In this document: piece after piece, positions 39,862-50,611 of the stretch
How the letters are laid out: each line of letters opens with the position of its first letter
Numbering within the stretch: the stretch's first letter is position 1
Notes under the pieces: model-generated
What the model saw: the letters and a program-made list of their open reading frames with translations, nothing else
The model's database searches: none
Told to the model about the DNA's origin: nothing
Assembly: GCF_026341125.1 (NCBI RefSeq)
Contig: NZ_JAPEOR010000002.1
Location: 62,001-126,000, forward strand
Direction: 5' to 3'
DNA length: 64,000 nt
Origin: Streptomyces sp. NBC_01142
GTDB taxonomy: Bacteria > Actinomycetota > Actinomycetes > Streptomycetales > Streptomycetaceae
Position numbers and translations under genes: made by a program

Positions 39862-40347
39862 TCAGCGCCAGGGTTCGCTGACGGTGCGCAGCGTGGCGGC
39901 GGTGGCGACGGCGGCGGTGACCGCCTCGTGGCCCTTGTCCTCGTTCGACCCCTCGAGGCCGGCCCGGTCGAGCGCCTGCTCCTCGGTGTCGCAGGTCAGG
40001 AGGCCGAATCCGATCGGGACACCGGTGTCCACGGTGACCTGGGTGAGGCCGTTGGTGACGCCCTGGCACACATACTCGAAGTGCGGTGTGCCGCCACGGA
40101 TGACGACGCCGAGCGCGACGATCGCGTCGTAGCCGCGGCCGGCCAGCACCTTGGCGACCACCGGCAGCTCGAAGCTGCCGGGGACGCGCAGCAGCGTCGG
40201 CTCGTCGATACCCAGCTCGTGCAGCGCGCGCAGCGCGCCGTCGACGAGTCCGTCCATGACCTTCTCGTGCCACTGGGCCGCGATCACCGCCACCCGCAGA
40301 TCGCCGCAGTTGCGGACGGACAGTTCGGGTGCACCCTTGCCGCTCAT
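39862..40347 (-). CDS. ribH: 6,7-dimethyl-8-ribityllumazine synthase
   Basis: A 161-residue lumazine synthase. The substrate-binding [11 protein letters not shown] and [15 protein letters not shown] motifs and [18 protein letters not shown] are diagnostic. It condenses the pyrimidine intermediate with dihydroxybutanone phosphate and assembles in 60-subunit or smaller shells in relatives. A GAGGAGA site lies before the ATG. Fifth gene of the rib operon. Confidence 0.97.
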   Translation of the reverse strand: MSGKGAPELSVRNCGDLRVAVIAAQWHEKVMDGLVDGALRALHELGIDEPTLLRVPGSFELPVVAKVLAGRGYDAIVALGVVIRGGTPHFEYVCQGVTNGLTQVTVDTGVPIGFGLLTCDTEEQALDRAGLEGSNEDKGHEAVTAAVATAATLRTVSEPWR

Positions 40348-40396
40348 GTCTCTCCTCTTACGCTTACTGACGTACGTGTTGTGCTGCTGTGCTGTC

Positions 40397-41686
40397 CTAC
40401 TGGTTGCCGCAGGTGGACACGCCGGCGGCGTCGAGCCAGGGCAGGTCGTGTCCCATCCGGTCCCGCTTGGTGCGCAGATACCGGAGATTGTGCTCGCCCG
40501 CCTGGACCGGCATCGGCTCGCGGCCGTGGACCGTGAGGCCGTACCGGACAAGCGCGGTGATCTTGTCGGGGTTGTTGGTCATCAGCCGCAGGCTGCGTAC
40601 GCCGAGGTCCTGGAGGATCTGCGCGCCCGCGGCGTAGTCGCGGGCGTCGGCGGGCAGCCCGAGTTCGAGATTGGCGTCGAGGGTGTCGCGGCCGCGCTCC
40701 TGCAGTTCGTACGCGCGCAGCTTGGACAGCAGCCCGATGCCGCGGCCCTCGTGGCCGCGCAGATAGACGACGATGCCGCGGCCGGCCCGGTTGATGTCCT
40801 CCATGGAGGCCTGCAGCTGGGGGCCGCAGTCGCAGCGCTGCGAGTGGAAGATGTCGCCGGTCAGGCACTCGGAGTGGACGCGCACCAGCACGTTCTCGCC
40901 GTCGCCGATCTCGCCGTGGACGAGCGCGACGTGCTCGATGCCGTCGACGGTGGAGCGGTAGCCGTAGGCGGTGAACAGGCCGTGCGCGGTGGGGAGGTTG
41001 ACCTCGGCCTCGCGCTTGACGGTCGGCTCGGAGGAGCGACGGTAGGCGATCAGGTCCTCGATGGAGATGATCGTCAGGCCGTGCTTGCGGGCGAAGGGGA
41101 TCAGCTCGGGCAGCCGCAGCATCACCCCGTCCTCGCCCGCGATCTCGACGATCGCACCGGCCGGGCGCAGGCCCGCGAGCCGGGCCAGGTCGACCGCGGC
41201 CTCCGTGTGGCCGTTGCGCACGAGCACGCCGCCGGGCTTGGCGCGGAGAGGGAAGATATGGCCGGGCCGTACGAAGTCGGCCGGCTCGCACTCGCCGCCG
41301 GCCAGCATGCGCAGGGTCGTGGCGCGGTCGGCGGCGGAGATGCCGGTGGTCACGCCGTGGGCCGGGCCCGCGTCGACGGAGACGGTGAAGGCCGTCCGCA
41401 TCGACTCGGTGTTGCGCTCGACCATCTGCGGCAGGTCGAGCCGCTCCAGCTCCTCGCCCTCCATGGGGGCGCAGATCAGGCCGCGGCACTCGCTCATCAT
41501 GAAGGCGACGATCTCGGGCGTGGCCTTCTCGGCCGCGATGACGAGGTCTCCCTCGTTCTCGCGGTCCTCGTCGTCGACGACCACAACGGGCCGGCCTGCG
41601 GCGATGTCGCGGATGGCCTGCTCCACCGGGTCGAGGGAGAGATCCTCGACGTTGTCGGTGGAGTACCAGGCGGGCAGTGCAGTCAT
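40397..41686 (-). CDS. ribBA: Bifunctional 3,4-DHBP synthase/GTP cyclohydrolase II
   Basis: A 429-residue fusion. The DHBP synthase half has [15 protein letters not shown] near residue 38; the GTP cyclohydrolase II half has the zinc Cys cluster [19 protein letters not shown] near 280 and [10 protein letters not shown]. It supplies both precursors of riboflavin: dihydroxybutanone phosphate and the first pyrimidine. ATG overlaps the ribM stop (ATGA). An AAGGAGC site precedes it. Confidence 0.97.
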   Translation of the reverse strand: MTALPAWYSTDNVEDLSLDPVEQAIRDIAAGRPVVVVDDEDRENEGDLVIAAEKATPEIVAFMMSECRGLICAPMEGEELERLDLPQMVERNTESMRTAFTVSVDAGPAHGVTTGISAADRATTLRMLAGGECEPADFVRPGHIFPLRAKPGGVLVRNGHTEAAVDLARLAGLRPAGAIVEIAGEDGVMLRLPELIPFARKHGLTIISIEDLIAYRRSSEPTVKREAEVNLPTAHGLFTAYGYRSTVDGIEHVALVHGEIGDGENVLVRVHSECLTGDIFHSQRCDCGPQLQASMEDINRAGRGIVVYLRGHEGRGIGLLSKLRAYELQERGRDTLDANLELGLPADARDYAAGAQILQDLGVRSLRLMTNNPDKITALVRYGLTVHGREPMPVQAGEHNLRYLRTKRDRMGHDLPWLDAAGVSTCGNQ

Positions 41687-42336
41687 GCTGCTGCTCCTTC
41701 CAGGGCAGGCTTCACGCTCGCTCGGGAGCGCAGCCACCAGTCGCGCAGGCCCCACAGGACGAGCGCGCCGTAGACGACGTAGATGAGACCGGAGAAGGCA
41801 AGGCCGCCGGAGAAGTTCAGCGGTACGCCGACGAGGTCGACGAGCAGCCAGGCGAACCAGAATTCGACCATGCCGCGGGCCTGGGCGATCATGGCGACGA
41901 GCGTGCCGACGAAGATGTACGCGTCCGCCCACGGGCTCCAGGAGAGCGACGGGTAGGCGGTGAAGAGACCGCCGACGGCCAGGGTGCCGAGGGCCGCGCC
42001 ACCCAGCAGGTAGCCGCGCTCGCGCCAGGTGGCGAAGCGGACGGCGATGGAGCCGTTCTGGGCCTGCTGCCGGCCGCGGGTCCACTGCTGCCAGCCCCAG
42101 ACGGCGACGGCGATGACCACCATCTGCTTGCCGACGCCGCCCGCCTGCTGCACCGAGAGGTTCGCCGCGACCAGCACGATTCCGGACAGGAGCTGGGCGG
42201 GCCAGGTCCAGATCGATCGCAGCCAGCCGAGGGCCAGGGCGACGAGACCGATCGTGTTGCCGATCATGTCGGACCAGATGATGCGCTGGTCGAGGACCGA
42301 GAAGGCCTCCGCGTTCAGCCAGGACAGGGCGCTCAC
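41683..42336 (-). CDS. ribM: PnuC-family transporter, RibM-type (riboflavin)
   Basis: A 217-residue membrane protein with about seven helices, including the PnuC WxWxQW motif here as [12 protein letters not shown]. PnuC proteins carry nicotinamide riboside, but members inside actinobacterial rib operons (RibM of S. davaonensis) carry riboflavin or roseoflavin. Location between ribE and ribBA, behind an FMN riboswitch, supports the RibM role. GTG start overlaps the ribE stop. Confidence 0.88.
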   Translation of the reverse strand: MSALSWLNAEAFSVLDQRIIWSDMIGNTIGLVALALGWLRSIWTWPAQLLSGIVLVAANLSVQQAGGVGKQMVVIAVAVWGWQQWTRGRQQAQNGSIAVRFATWRERGYLLGGAALGTLAVGGLFTAYPSLSWSPWADAYIFVGTLVAMIAQARGMVEFWFAWLLVDLVGVPLNFSGGLAFSGLIYVVYGALVLWGLRDWWLRSRASVKPALEGAAA

Positions 42337-42950
42337 TCGGCCGTCTCCCTGCTGCCCGCGGCGTCGGCGCCGAGCAGCCGCTCGACGTACTTGGCGATGA
42401 CGTCGACCTCGAGGTTGACCGGGTCGCCCGGCTGCTTGATGCCGAGCGTGGTCAGCGCGAGGGTCGTGGGGATGAGGCTGATGGTGAAGTAGTCGGGGCC
42501 CGCGTCGACGACCGTGAGGCTCACGCCGTCGACGGTGATCGAACCCTTCTCGACGACGTAGCGGGTCAGGTCGGCGGGGAGGGAGACCTTGACGATCTCC
42601 CAGTTCTCCGACGGCTTGCGCTCAAGGACGGTGCCGACGTTGTCGACATGTCCCTGGACGATGTGCCCGCCGAGCCGGCCTCCGACGGCCATCGGCCGCT
42701 CGAGGTTGACGCGGGACCCGGTCTCGAGCGCGCCGAGGCTGGAGCGGTTGAGTGTCTCGGCCATCACATCGGCGGTGAACTCGCCTTCGCCGAAGTCGAC
42801 GACGGTGAGGCAGACGCCGTTGACGGCGATCGAGTCGCCGTGCTTCGCCCCTTCGGTGACGACGGGGCCGCGCAGTCGGAAGCGGTAGGAGTCGCCGAGA
42901 TTCTCTACGGCGGTGACCTCACCCAGCTCTTCGACGATTCCGGTGAACAC
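42333..42950 (-). CDS. ribE: Riboflavin synthase, alpha subunit
   Basis: A 205-residue protein with two lumazine-binding barrels, starting [12 protein letters not shown] and with the repeated motif ([11 protein letters not shown] near 43 and [11 protein letters not shown] near 139). It dismutates two lumazine molecules to riboflavin. GTG start one base after the ribD stop; its stop overlaps the ribM start. The C-terminus is slightly long compared with E. coli but normal for actinobacteria. Confidence 0.96.
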   Translation of the reverse strand: MFTGIVEELGEVTAVENLGDSYRFRLRGPVVTEGAKHGDSIAVNGVCLTVVDFGEGEFTADVMAETLNRSSLGALETGSRVNLERPMAVGGRLGGHIVQGHVDNVGTVLERKPSENWEIVKVSLPADLTRYVVEKGSITVDGVSLTVVDAGPDYFTISLIPTTLALTTLGIKQPGDPVNLEVDVIAKYVERLLGADAAGSRETAE

Positions 42951-42951
42951 T

Positions 42952-44079
42952 TCAGTGCTCCTTCGGGGCAGGAGTGACAGGGACGGCGGTGATACGGAGA
43001 TCGGAGCCGATGCGGACGGTCTCGGTGACGTCGAGCCGCAACGCTTCGGTAAGGGTGGTGATTGCGGCGTCGGCGAGGGCGGCCGGGCCCGCGCCGAGCA
43101 GTACGGGGGCGAGATAGCCGACGACCTTGTCGACGGCGCCCGCGGCGACGAAGGCGCCGGCCAGGGTGGGGCCGCCTTCGAGGAGGACGGAACGGACGCC
43201 CCTGCGGTGCAGGACGCCGAGCAGTTCGAGGATGTCGAGGCCGGTGGCGGTGCGCTGGAGGCGTACGACCTCCGGCAGATACGCGGTGTCCTCGTACGCG
43301 ACGTCCTCGGCGACCGCGACGAGCGTGTCCGCGGCGTCGTCCAGGACCCGCGCGCCGGGCTTCACGGCGCCGGCGTTGGTGTCGACGACCACCCGGAGCG
43401 GCTGCACCGCTCCTTCGATGCCGCGTACCGCGAGGTGCGGGTCGTCGGCGCGGGCGGTGCCGGAGCCGACGATCACCGCGTCGGCCTCGGCGCGCAGCCG
43501 GTGGACGTCGGCGCGGGATGCGGGCGAGCTGATCCAGCGGCTGGTGCCGTCCTGCGCCGCGATACGGCCGTCGAGGGTGGCGGCGTACTTCCACAGCACA
43601 TAGGGGCGGCCCAGGCGTACGGAGGTGAGCCAGGCGATGTTGCCCGCTTCCGCCTCGTCGGCGAGGAGCCCCTGCTCCACCTCGACCCCGGCCGCGCGCA
43701 GGGTGTCCGCGCCGCCTGTGGCCTGCGGGTTCGGGTCGCTCACCGCGTGGACGACCCGGGCGATCCCGGCGTCGATGAGTGCCTGGGCGCAGGGGCCGGT
43801 GCGGCCGGTGTGGTTGCAGGGTTCGAGGGTGACGTACGCCGTGCCGCCGCGGGCGCGCTCTCCGGCGTCGCGCAGGGCGTGGACCTCGGCGTGCGGGCCG
43901 CCCGCGCGCTGGTGGAAGCCCGCGCCGGCGGGCTGTCCGGAGGCATCGAGAATGACGCACCCGACGACCGGGTTGGGGCTGGTGGAACCGAGTCCGCGGG
44001 CGGCGAGCCGAATCGCCCGGCGCATGGCGTGTGCTCCCCCGGAGCTCTGCCTGGGGGTGCCCCCATCTGCGGTGGCCAC
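42952..44079 (-). CDS. ribD: Bifunctional pyrimidine deaminase/reductase RibD
   Basis: A 375-residue two-domain enzyme. The deaminase half has the zinc motif GGPHAEVHAL and PCNHTGRTGPC; the reductase half has YAATLDGRIAAQDG and a GPTLAGAFVAAG segment near the end. It carries out steps two and three of riboflavin synthesis. I start at GTG 44079 behind GGAGGATCCG; an ATG 18 codons later (MRRAIRLAARG) with GGGGGAG is possible. First gene after the FMN riboswitch. Confidence 0.94.
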   Translation of the reverse strand: MATADGGTPRQSSGGAHAMRRAIRLAARGLGSTSPNPVVGCVILDASGQPAGAGFHQRAGGPHAEVHALRDAGERARGGTAYVTLEPCNHTGRTGPCAQALIDAGIARVVHAVSDPNPQATGGADTLRAAGVEVEQGLLADEAEAGNIAWLTSVRLGRPYVLWKYAATLDGRIAAQDGTSRWISSPASRADVHRLRAEADAVIVGSGTARADDPHLAVRGIEGAVQPLRVVVDTNAGAVKPGARVLDDAADTLVAVAEDVAYEDTAYLPEVVRLQRTATGLDILELLGVLHRRGVRSVLLEGGPTLAGAFVAAGAVDKVVGYLAPVLLGAGPAALADAAITTLTEALRLDVTETVRIGSDLRITAVPVTPAPKEH

Positions 44080-44233
44080 CGGATCCTCCTGCCTCTTCGG
44101 GCACGGACTCCGGGGCCTGTCGATGACGACAGAGAGCGGGACAACGCCACACTGGAACACCGAGGCCGAAGACACCGGTCGCCGGAAACGACGACCAGCG
44201 AGAACGGCCGGCGTACCGCAAGGGTCGCCCGCC

Positions 44234-44360
44234 GCGCACTGCCTCCCATCCGGACTTTCACCGTCGGTCCAGGAATTTCACCTGGTCAACCGGCCGCTGG
44301 ATGCGGACGGGTCGCGGACTATAACCGCCGGTTCGGAATTACACCGACCCCGGAGTGCGC
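44234..44360 (-). promoter_or_regulatory. FMN riboswitch (RFN element)
   Basis: The minus strand reads GGGGTCGGTGTAATTCCG..., then ...ACCAGGTGAAATTCCTGG and GACGGTGAAAGTCCGGATGG, the conserved core of FMN aptamers. The P1 helix is closed by GCGCACT (44354-44360) with AGTGCGC (44234-44240). It lies 155 bases before ribD and should switch off ribDEM-BA-H when FMN is plentiful. Confidence 0.97.
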
Positions 44361-44515
44361 TGCTGCTGATACAGGGCCAGTCTGCCACGCCCGGTCGTGG
44401 GCCATGCGGGTGAGCGGCTGTGGGCTGGCTCACAAGCCCGGAACCCGAGCCGGAACCGAGCCGGGGCCGAGCGTGACCGAGTCGGCCGAGCTGGAGCCGA
44501 GCGGGAACCGAGCTG

Positions 44516-44581
44516 GAGCCGGGCGGGAGCCGGGCGGGAGCCGGGCGGGAGCCGGGCGGGAGCCGGGCGGGAACCGAGCGG
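44516..44581. repeat. 11-bp tandem repeat
   Basis: Five perfect copies of GAGCCGGGCGG (44516-44570) and a sixth diverged copy (GAACCGAGCGG). Degenerate copies extend left to about 44430. The unit is not a multiple of three, so it cannot keep a reading frame. Confidence 0.95.
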
Positions 44582-44657
44582 GATGCGAAGGGAGTGGGGC
44601 GGGATGTGCGGGCGGGGCGACCCGGAAGCGGTTTGCTCGGTTCGACCCATTGACCAT

Positions 44658-44670
44658 ACTGGTCTAGTCC
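44658..44670. promoter_or_regulatory. dre-like site (DasR-type)
   Basis: ACTGGTCTAGTCC matches most of the DasR consensus (A[CG]TGGTCTAGACCA). It lies 135 bases upstream of the NAD(P)-binding protein gene, next to TTGACCATACT, a possible -35/-10 start. The best of three such sites in the window. Confidence 0.4.
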
Positions 44671-44804
44671 TTTTAGTCTCTGCGACACCTCCTCGGGTCG
44701 AGGGGGGCGGACCGCCCGGCGGCGGAGTAACGGCCCTTGCCGTCGCCGGGCTTCACTTCGCCGGGCCCGCCTCGCCGGTCCCGTGGCACTGGCAGGCTGG
44801 TCCC

Positions 44805-45551
44805 ATGACCTCGATCCTGGTGACAGGCGGTACCGGAACCCTGGGCAGTGCCGTGAGCACCCGGCTGCGCGAGCGCGGACACGAGGTACGGGTACTCAGC
44901 CGCCACTCCCCGCCGTACGCCGTCGATCTGCGCGACGGCACCGGCCTGGACACGGCGGTCGAGGGCGTGGACGCGATCGTCCACTGCGCCTCCACTCCAC
45001 GCGGCGGCGACGACACGGCAGCGGCGCTGCTGCTCGATGCGGCACGGCGGGCCGGGGTCCCCCACCTCCTCTACATCTCGATCGTCGGCGTGGACCGGCT
45101 GCCGCTCGGCTACTACGGCATGAAGCACAGGGTGGAGCGGATGATCGAGGAGGCCGGCGCCTCCGGGCCCGGCTGGACGATCCTGCGGACGACCCAGTTC
45201 CACGACCTGGTGTTCCGTCTGGTGGCGGGGGCGGCCCGGCTGCCTGTGCTGCCGCTGCCCGCGGGGGTGAGCATCCAGCCCATCGACACCGGTGAAGTAG
45301 CCGGCCGGCTGGCCGAGTTGGCCACCGGCGCTCCGGCGGGCCGGGTCGAGGACATGGGCGGTCCCGAGATCCGTCCGCTCGGCGATCTGGCGCGCGCCTA
45401 CCTCCGCGCGCGCGGCCGCCGCCGTCCGGTGCTGCCGGTGCGGCTGGCCGGCAAGGCGTACGCGGGCTACCGCAGTGGTGCGCATCTGACACCGGGCCAC
45501 GTCGTCGGGAAGGTCACTTTCGAGCAGTTCCTGGAGCGGCGCCTCCGCTGA
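44805..45551 (+). CDS. NAD(P)-binding NmrA/SDR-type protein
   Basis: A 248-residue atypical short-chain dehydrogenase. The dinucleotide motif is LVTGGTGTLGSAV (residues 5-17); YYGMKHRVERMIEEA carries a Tyr-x3-Lys-type pair (about 103-107). This group includes NAD(P)H-sensing NmrA-like proteins and quinone or sugar-nucleotide modifying enzymes. No substrate can be assigned. Its TGA abuts the stop of the convergent ROK gene with no base between. Confidence 0.88.
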   Translation: MTSILVTGGTGTLGSAVSTRLRERGHEVRVLSRHSPPYAVDLRDGTGLDTAVEGVDAIVHCASTPRGGDDTAAALLLDAARRAGVPHLLYISIVGVDRLPLGYYGMKHRVERMIEEAGASGPGWTILRTTQFHDLVFRLVAGAARLPVLPLPAGVSIQPIDTGEVAGRLAELATGAPAGRVEDMGGPEIRPLGDLARAYLRARGRRRPVLPVRLAGKAYAGYRSGAHLTPGHVVGKVTFEQFLERRLR

Positions 45552-46742
45552 TCACCCGAGAACTGCCCGCATCCCCGCCCCTGGGGCGAAGAGCTCTTCC
45601 TGGGCCGCTTCGCGCGCGCTGAGCAGGGCACCGCTCAGGACCGCGGCGCCCCCCAGCTTCCCTGCCCGTACCTCCGTGTGCAGCGGCGAGAGTTCGGCCA
45701 GCCGCGCCTGCACCCGGCCGGCCAGGTCGGCACCGCCCGCGTGGCCGACCTCCCCGCCCAGCACCACACAGCCCGGGTCGAGCACGGCGGCGACCGCAGC
45801 CACACCGAGGGCGAGGCGGCGGGAGAGGGCATCGAGGAAGTCGCCCCGGCCTGCCGTCACGGCTGCCCCTACGAGCCCTGCGGCCAGGGGCTCCTGGGAG
45901 TCCGTCCCCTCGATTCCGTACTGGGCGGCGAGCGCGCAGATCGCGGCGGCTCCGGCCAGCGAGTGGAAGCCGCCGTCGCAGTCGACAGCGGACGGCACGC
46001 CCGCCGTGCCGGGTACGGGCAGGAAGCCGATCTCTCCCGCGCCGCCCGACGCGCCGCGGCGGAGCCTGCCGTCCAGGAAGAGGGCCGCTCCGACCCCGTG
46101 GCCGAGCCACAGGAAGACGAACGTGTCGCGGTCGTGGGCCGCGCCGAGCCGCTGTTCCGCGACGGCCGCCATATTCGTCTCGTTCTCGACGACGACCCTG
46201 GCGGGCAGCCGCTCCTGCAGGGCGGCGACGAGCCGGCGGTGCCACGCGGGCAGGCCACTGGTGTCGCGCAGCTCTCCGGTGACCGGGTCGATCAGGCCGG
46301 GCGCGCCGATGCCGACGCTGTGCAGCCGGGCCGCACCCGCCGCCTCGGCCGTGCGCTCGAGCAGGGCGACCGCCCGCTCGACGGCGGGCTCGGTGCCGGT
46401 GTCGCTGCCGATGGGCAGCGAGGCCTCGGCGAGGGTGACCCCGAGCAGATCGGCGACGACGACGCTCACGCTCTGCGTGCGTACGTCGAGGGCGGCGAGG
46501 TGCGCGCGGTCGGCGACGATCCCGTACAGCCGGGCGTTGGGACCGCGGCGCTCCGCGCCCGACTCGCCGACGACCTGGATCAGACCGGATTCCTGCAACC
46601 GCTCCACCAGGTCGGCGACGGTGGGACGGGAGAGTCCGGTCTTGGTCTTCAGCTGCCCTGCCGTCAACGGGCCCTCCTGCTGGAGCAGTCGGAGGGCGAG
46701 CCTGTCGTTGATGGCCCGGGCGGTACTCGGGGATGCGGGCAT
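45552..46742 (-). CDS. ROK-family transcriptional regulator
   Basis: A 396-residue protein: a MarR-like helix-turn-helix (QLKTKTGLSRPTVADLVERLQESGLIQ, about 30-56) and a ROK sugar-kinase-like domain with NETNMAAVAEQRLG near 185 and a sugar-binding GGAGEIGFLPV region near 235. The usual ROK zinc motif CxCGxxGC is not visible here, and the region reads SAVDCDGGFHS instead. It is divergent from an MFS gene, with a TATCAGG operator between. It probably represses a sugar or sugar-like transporter. Confidence 0.9.
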   Translation of the reverse strand: MPASPSTARAINDRLALRLLQQEGPLTAGQLKTKTGLSRPTVADLVERLQESGLIQVVGESGAERRGPNARLYGIVADRAHLAALDVRTQSVSVVVADLLGVTLAEASLPIGSDTGTEPAVERAVALLERTAEAAGAARLHSVGIGAPGLIDPVTGELRDTSGLPAWHRRLVAALQERLPARVVVENETNMAAVAEQRLGAAHDRDTFVFLWLGHGVGAALFLDGRLRRGASGGAGEIGFLPVPGTAGVPSAVDCDGGFHSLAGAAAICALAAQYGIEGTDSQEPLAAGLVGAAVTAGRGDFLDALSRRLALGVAAVAAVLDPGCVVLGGEVGHAGGADLAGRVQARLAELSPLHTEVRAGKLGGAAVLSGALLSAREAAQEELFAPGAGMRAVLG

Positions 46743-46776
46743 GCCGGAATCCTTCCAGACGACTGTCGCCACTATT

Positions 46777-46797
46777 TATCAGGCAGGGTCCCTGATA
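46777..46797. promoter_or_regulatory. ROK regulator operator
   Basis: TATCAGG-N7-CCTGATA, a perfect 7-bp inverted repeat between the divergent ROK gene and the MFS gene. Flanks (ATTT left, GTTTA right) extend the AT-rich edges as in NagC/XylR sites. It lies 39 bases before the MFS start and 35 before the ROK start, fitting autoregulation. Confidence 0.75.
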
Positions 46798-46835
46798 GTT
46801 TACGGGCCGTACATTCTCAGGGGAGGGACGTCAGT

Positions 46836-48050
46836 ATGCCGAGCGAAGTGATCTTCGGTAGGAGCCAGTTGAAGCGGGCGCGGTTCGCGGTCGCCGCCGT
46901 CTTCTGTGTGCACGGCGCGGTCACCGGCAGCTTCGCCACGCGTATCCCCTGGATCCAGGACCATGCCGCGGTCAGCGCGGGCCAGCTCGGCCTCGCGCTC
47001 GCCTTCCCCGCGCTCGGCGCCTCCGTGGCGATGCCGCTGGCCGGGGCGGTCAGCCACCGCTTCGGCGCCCGCAACGCACTGCGCGGACTGACAGCACTGT
47101 GGACCCTCTCGCTGGTCCTGCCGTCCCTCGCCCCGAACGTACTGACGCTCTGCGCGGCGCTGTTCGTGTACGGCGCCACGGCGGGAATGTCGGACGTGGC
47201 GATGAACGCCCTGGGCGTCGAGACCGAGAACCGTCTCGACCGCTCGATCATGTCCGGTCTGCACGGCATGTGGAGCGCCGGTGCGCTGATCGGTTCGGCC
47301 GGCGGCATGCTCGCCGCCCATCTGGGCAGCGACGCCCGGCTGCACCACGCCCTCGCGGCCGCGACCCTGACAGCGCTCGGGCTGATCGCCTGTCAGGGCG
47401 TACTGGATCTGCGCAGCACCCCCGGCGAGGAGCCGCCGCCACGTTTCGCGCTGCCGCCCAGGTCGGCGGTCGTGATCGGCGCGGTCGGGTTCTGCGCCGT
47501 GTTCGCGGAAGGCGCGTCCCTGGACTGGTCGGCGGTGTATCTGCGAGACGTACTGGACACCTCGGCCGGTCTCGCGGCCGCTTCCACCACCGCATTCGCG
47601 CTGACCATGACGGTGGCGCGGCTCGCCGGCGACCGGATCGTGGACCGCTTCGGCCCGGTGCGCACGGTACGGGTGGGCGGTGTGCTGGCCACGGTGGGCG
47701 GCCTGCTGGTGGTCGTGGCGCCCCATCCGGCTGTGGCCATGGGCGGGTTCGCGCTCATCGGGCTCGGTGTCGCCGTCGTCGTGCCGCTCGCGTTCGCCGC
47801 GGCCGGGCGCAGCGGCCCCCATCCCAGCCAGGCCATCGCGGGCGTCGCCACCATCACGTACACCTCGGGGCTGATCGCCCCCGCGGCGATCGGCGCGGTC
47901 GCCGACACGACGAGCCTGGTGATGTCGTTCGCCCTGGTGACGGCACTCGCACTCGGCCTGACGGTGGGCGCGGGGGTGCTGCGCTCGGCCGGGCGGGAGA
48001 GTGCGAAGGTCAGCGCTGCGGACACAGCGGTTCCCGACCGGCAGTCCTGA
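46836..48050 (+). CDS. MFS transporter, YbjJ/FucP-like
   Basis: A 404-residue, 12-helix MFS protein. The start (AVFCVHGAVTGSFATRIPWIQD) and SDVAMNALGVETENRLDRSIMSGLHGMWSAGALIGS segment are typical of the YbjJ group near the sugar transporter FucP. The ROK regulator on the other strand suggests a sugar-derived cargo. GGGGAGGGA lies before the ATG. No other catabolic genes flank it. Confidence 0.9.
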   Translation: MPSEVIFGRSQLKRARFAVAAVFCVHGAVTGSFATRIPWIQDHAAVSAGQLGLALAFPALGASVAMPLAGAVSHRFGARNALRGLTALWTLSLVLPSLAPNVLTLCAALFVYGATAGMSDVAMNALGVETENRLDRSIMSGLHGMWSAGALIGSAGGMLAAHLGSDARLHHALAAATLTALGLIACQGVLDLRSTPGEEPPPRFALPPRSAVVIGAVGFCAVFAEGASLDWSAVYLRDVLDTSAGLAAASTTAFALTMTVARLAGDRIVDRFGPVRTVRVGGVLATVGGLLVVVAPHPAVAMGGFALIGLGVAVVVPLAFAAAGRSGPHPSQAIAGVATITYTSGLIAPAAIGAVADTTSLVMSFALVTALALGLTVGAGVLRSAGRESAKVSAADTAVPDRQS

Positions 48051-48286
48051 ACGCCTCACGCCAGGAGGCGGGCCACAGGGTGACGGCGTCGAGCCTGACC
48101 AGCACGCGGCTGCCCTGCGTGTACGCGGCTGTCGGATATGTGAACAGAGTTCATGAACGAGACCCTGAGAGCGTGACTGACCCGAGCCCGGACAATGGCG
48201 TGCGCACGATTCACGGATGGAGCCCGCCCCCGGAAGGCGCACTAACATTGCGCTGATCATTTGCGACCGGAGAAATGGAGCCACCC

Positions 48287-49744
<1,458 letters not shown>

Positions 49745-49815
49745 GACGTCCCCCGTTCTGGGGAAGCCCCGGCCCGGCACCGCGCCCACGCGCCCACGGC
49801 TGGGACGCTGCCTCC

Positions 49816-50565
49816 ATGGCGCAGACCGAACAGTTCGCAACGCGGGACGCCCGCGACCGCTCCCCGGTCGAATCCGTGGTGGAGCGCATGCACTCGTTCC
49901 GCTCCAGCTGGCCCGCCACGGACGGGGTTGCGGTCTTCAACCGGGTCTATCTGGCGGTGACGGAGGAGATCGGGCGGCACATCGAGGGCGGGGCCTTCCC
50001 CGACCGGCAGGCCGCTGTCACGCTGGACGTTCTCTTCGCCCGGCGCTATCTGACCGCCGTGGATACGGCGGCCTCGGGTCGCCGGCCGCCCGCCTGCTGG
50101 CGGCCGCTGTTCCAGTACCGGCGCCATCCCGGTGTACGGCCGGTGCAGTTCGCCCTGGCCGGCATCAACGCGCATATCGGGCACGATCTGGCGCTCGCGG
50201 TGGTGGACTCCTGTCATGCGCTGGGCTGCGCACCGGCCGACCTGGAGGGTGAGTTCGACCGCGTGGGCGACATCCTCGTCCTGCTGGAGGAGCGCATCCG
50301 CGAGGATCTGATGCCGGGCCCCGATCTGCTGGAGATCGCCGATCCGCTGACCCATCTCCTCGGCTCCTGGAGCCTCGAGCGGGCCCGCGACGGCGCCTGG
50401 TCGGCGGCGCGGCTGCTGTGGGGTGTCCGGGAACTACCTGACCTGGCCGAGGAGTTCACCGAGCGGCTGGACACCGGAGTCGGCCTGGTCGGGCGCTGTC
50501 TGCTCACGCCCTGGCCCGCGCCGCTCAACGGCCCTGCGGTATACGGCAGTTTGCCCGGTATGTGA
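49816..50565 (+). CDS. DUF5995 family protein
   Basis: A 249-residue soluble helical protein. The motifs DGVAVFNRVYLAVTEEI, LDVLFARRYLTAVD, WRPLFQYRRHPGVRPVQFALAGINAHIGHDLALAVV match the DUF5995 pattern with conserved Asn-Arg and HI-DL. The function is unknown; the conserved His/Asp residues could bind a metal. Ribosome site weak, start chosen by family match. A very strong hairpin follows. Confidence 0.85.
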   Translation: MAQTEQFATRDARDRSPVESVVERMHSFRSSWPATDGVAVFNRVYLAVTEEIGRHIEGGAFPDRQAAVTLDVLFARRYLTAVDTAASGRRPPACWRPLFQYRRHPGVRPVQFALAGINAHIGHDLALAVVDSCHALGCAPADLEGEFDRVGDILVLLEERIREDLMPGPDLLEIADPLTHLLGSWSLERARDGAWSAARLLWGVRELPDLAEEFTERLDTGVGLVGRCLLTPWPAPLNGPAVYGSLPGM

Positions 50566-50568
50566 TGA

Positions 50569-50607
50569 CCGTCCGGGGCCGGCCCGATCGCGGCCGGCCC
50601 CGGACGG
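50569..50607. terminator. Bidirectional terminator hairpin
   Basis: Perfect 16-bp stem (50569-50584 with 50592-50607) and a 7-base loop, between the convergent DUF5995 and amine oxidase genes. Confidence 0.9.
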
Positions 50608-50611
50608 CAGG

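Larger units (their letters stand above)
44080..44804. other. Intergenic stretch with riboswitch and repeats
   Basis: 725 bases between ribD and the NAD(P)-binding gene. Besides the riboswitch it holds the expression platform (44080-44233), a probable ribD promoter just beyond 44360, the 11-bp tandem repeats at 44516 and a dre-like site at 44658. No coding frame is supported. Confidence 0.6.

Noticed and set aside
44430..44581. CRISPR array
   Set aside because: The repeats are 11 bp and directly adjacent, with no spacers and no cas genes.
45549..45554. Abutting stop codons (TGATCA) of convergent genes as a special signal
   Set aside because: Zero-base convergent junctions occur by chance in compact genomes and no hairpin is present.
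48141..48153. TGAACAGAGTTCA palindrome before the uracil permease
   Set aside because: It is perfect but short, about 135 bases from the start, and no regulator is next to it; kept only as a note.
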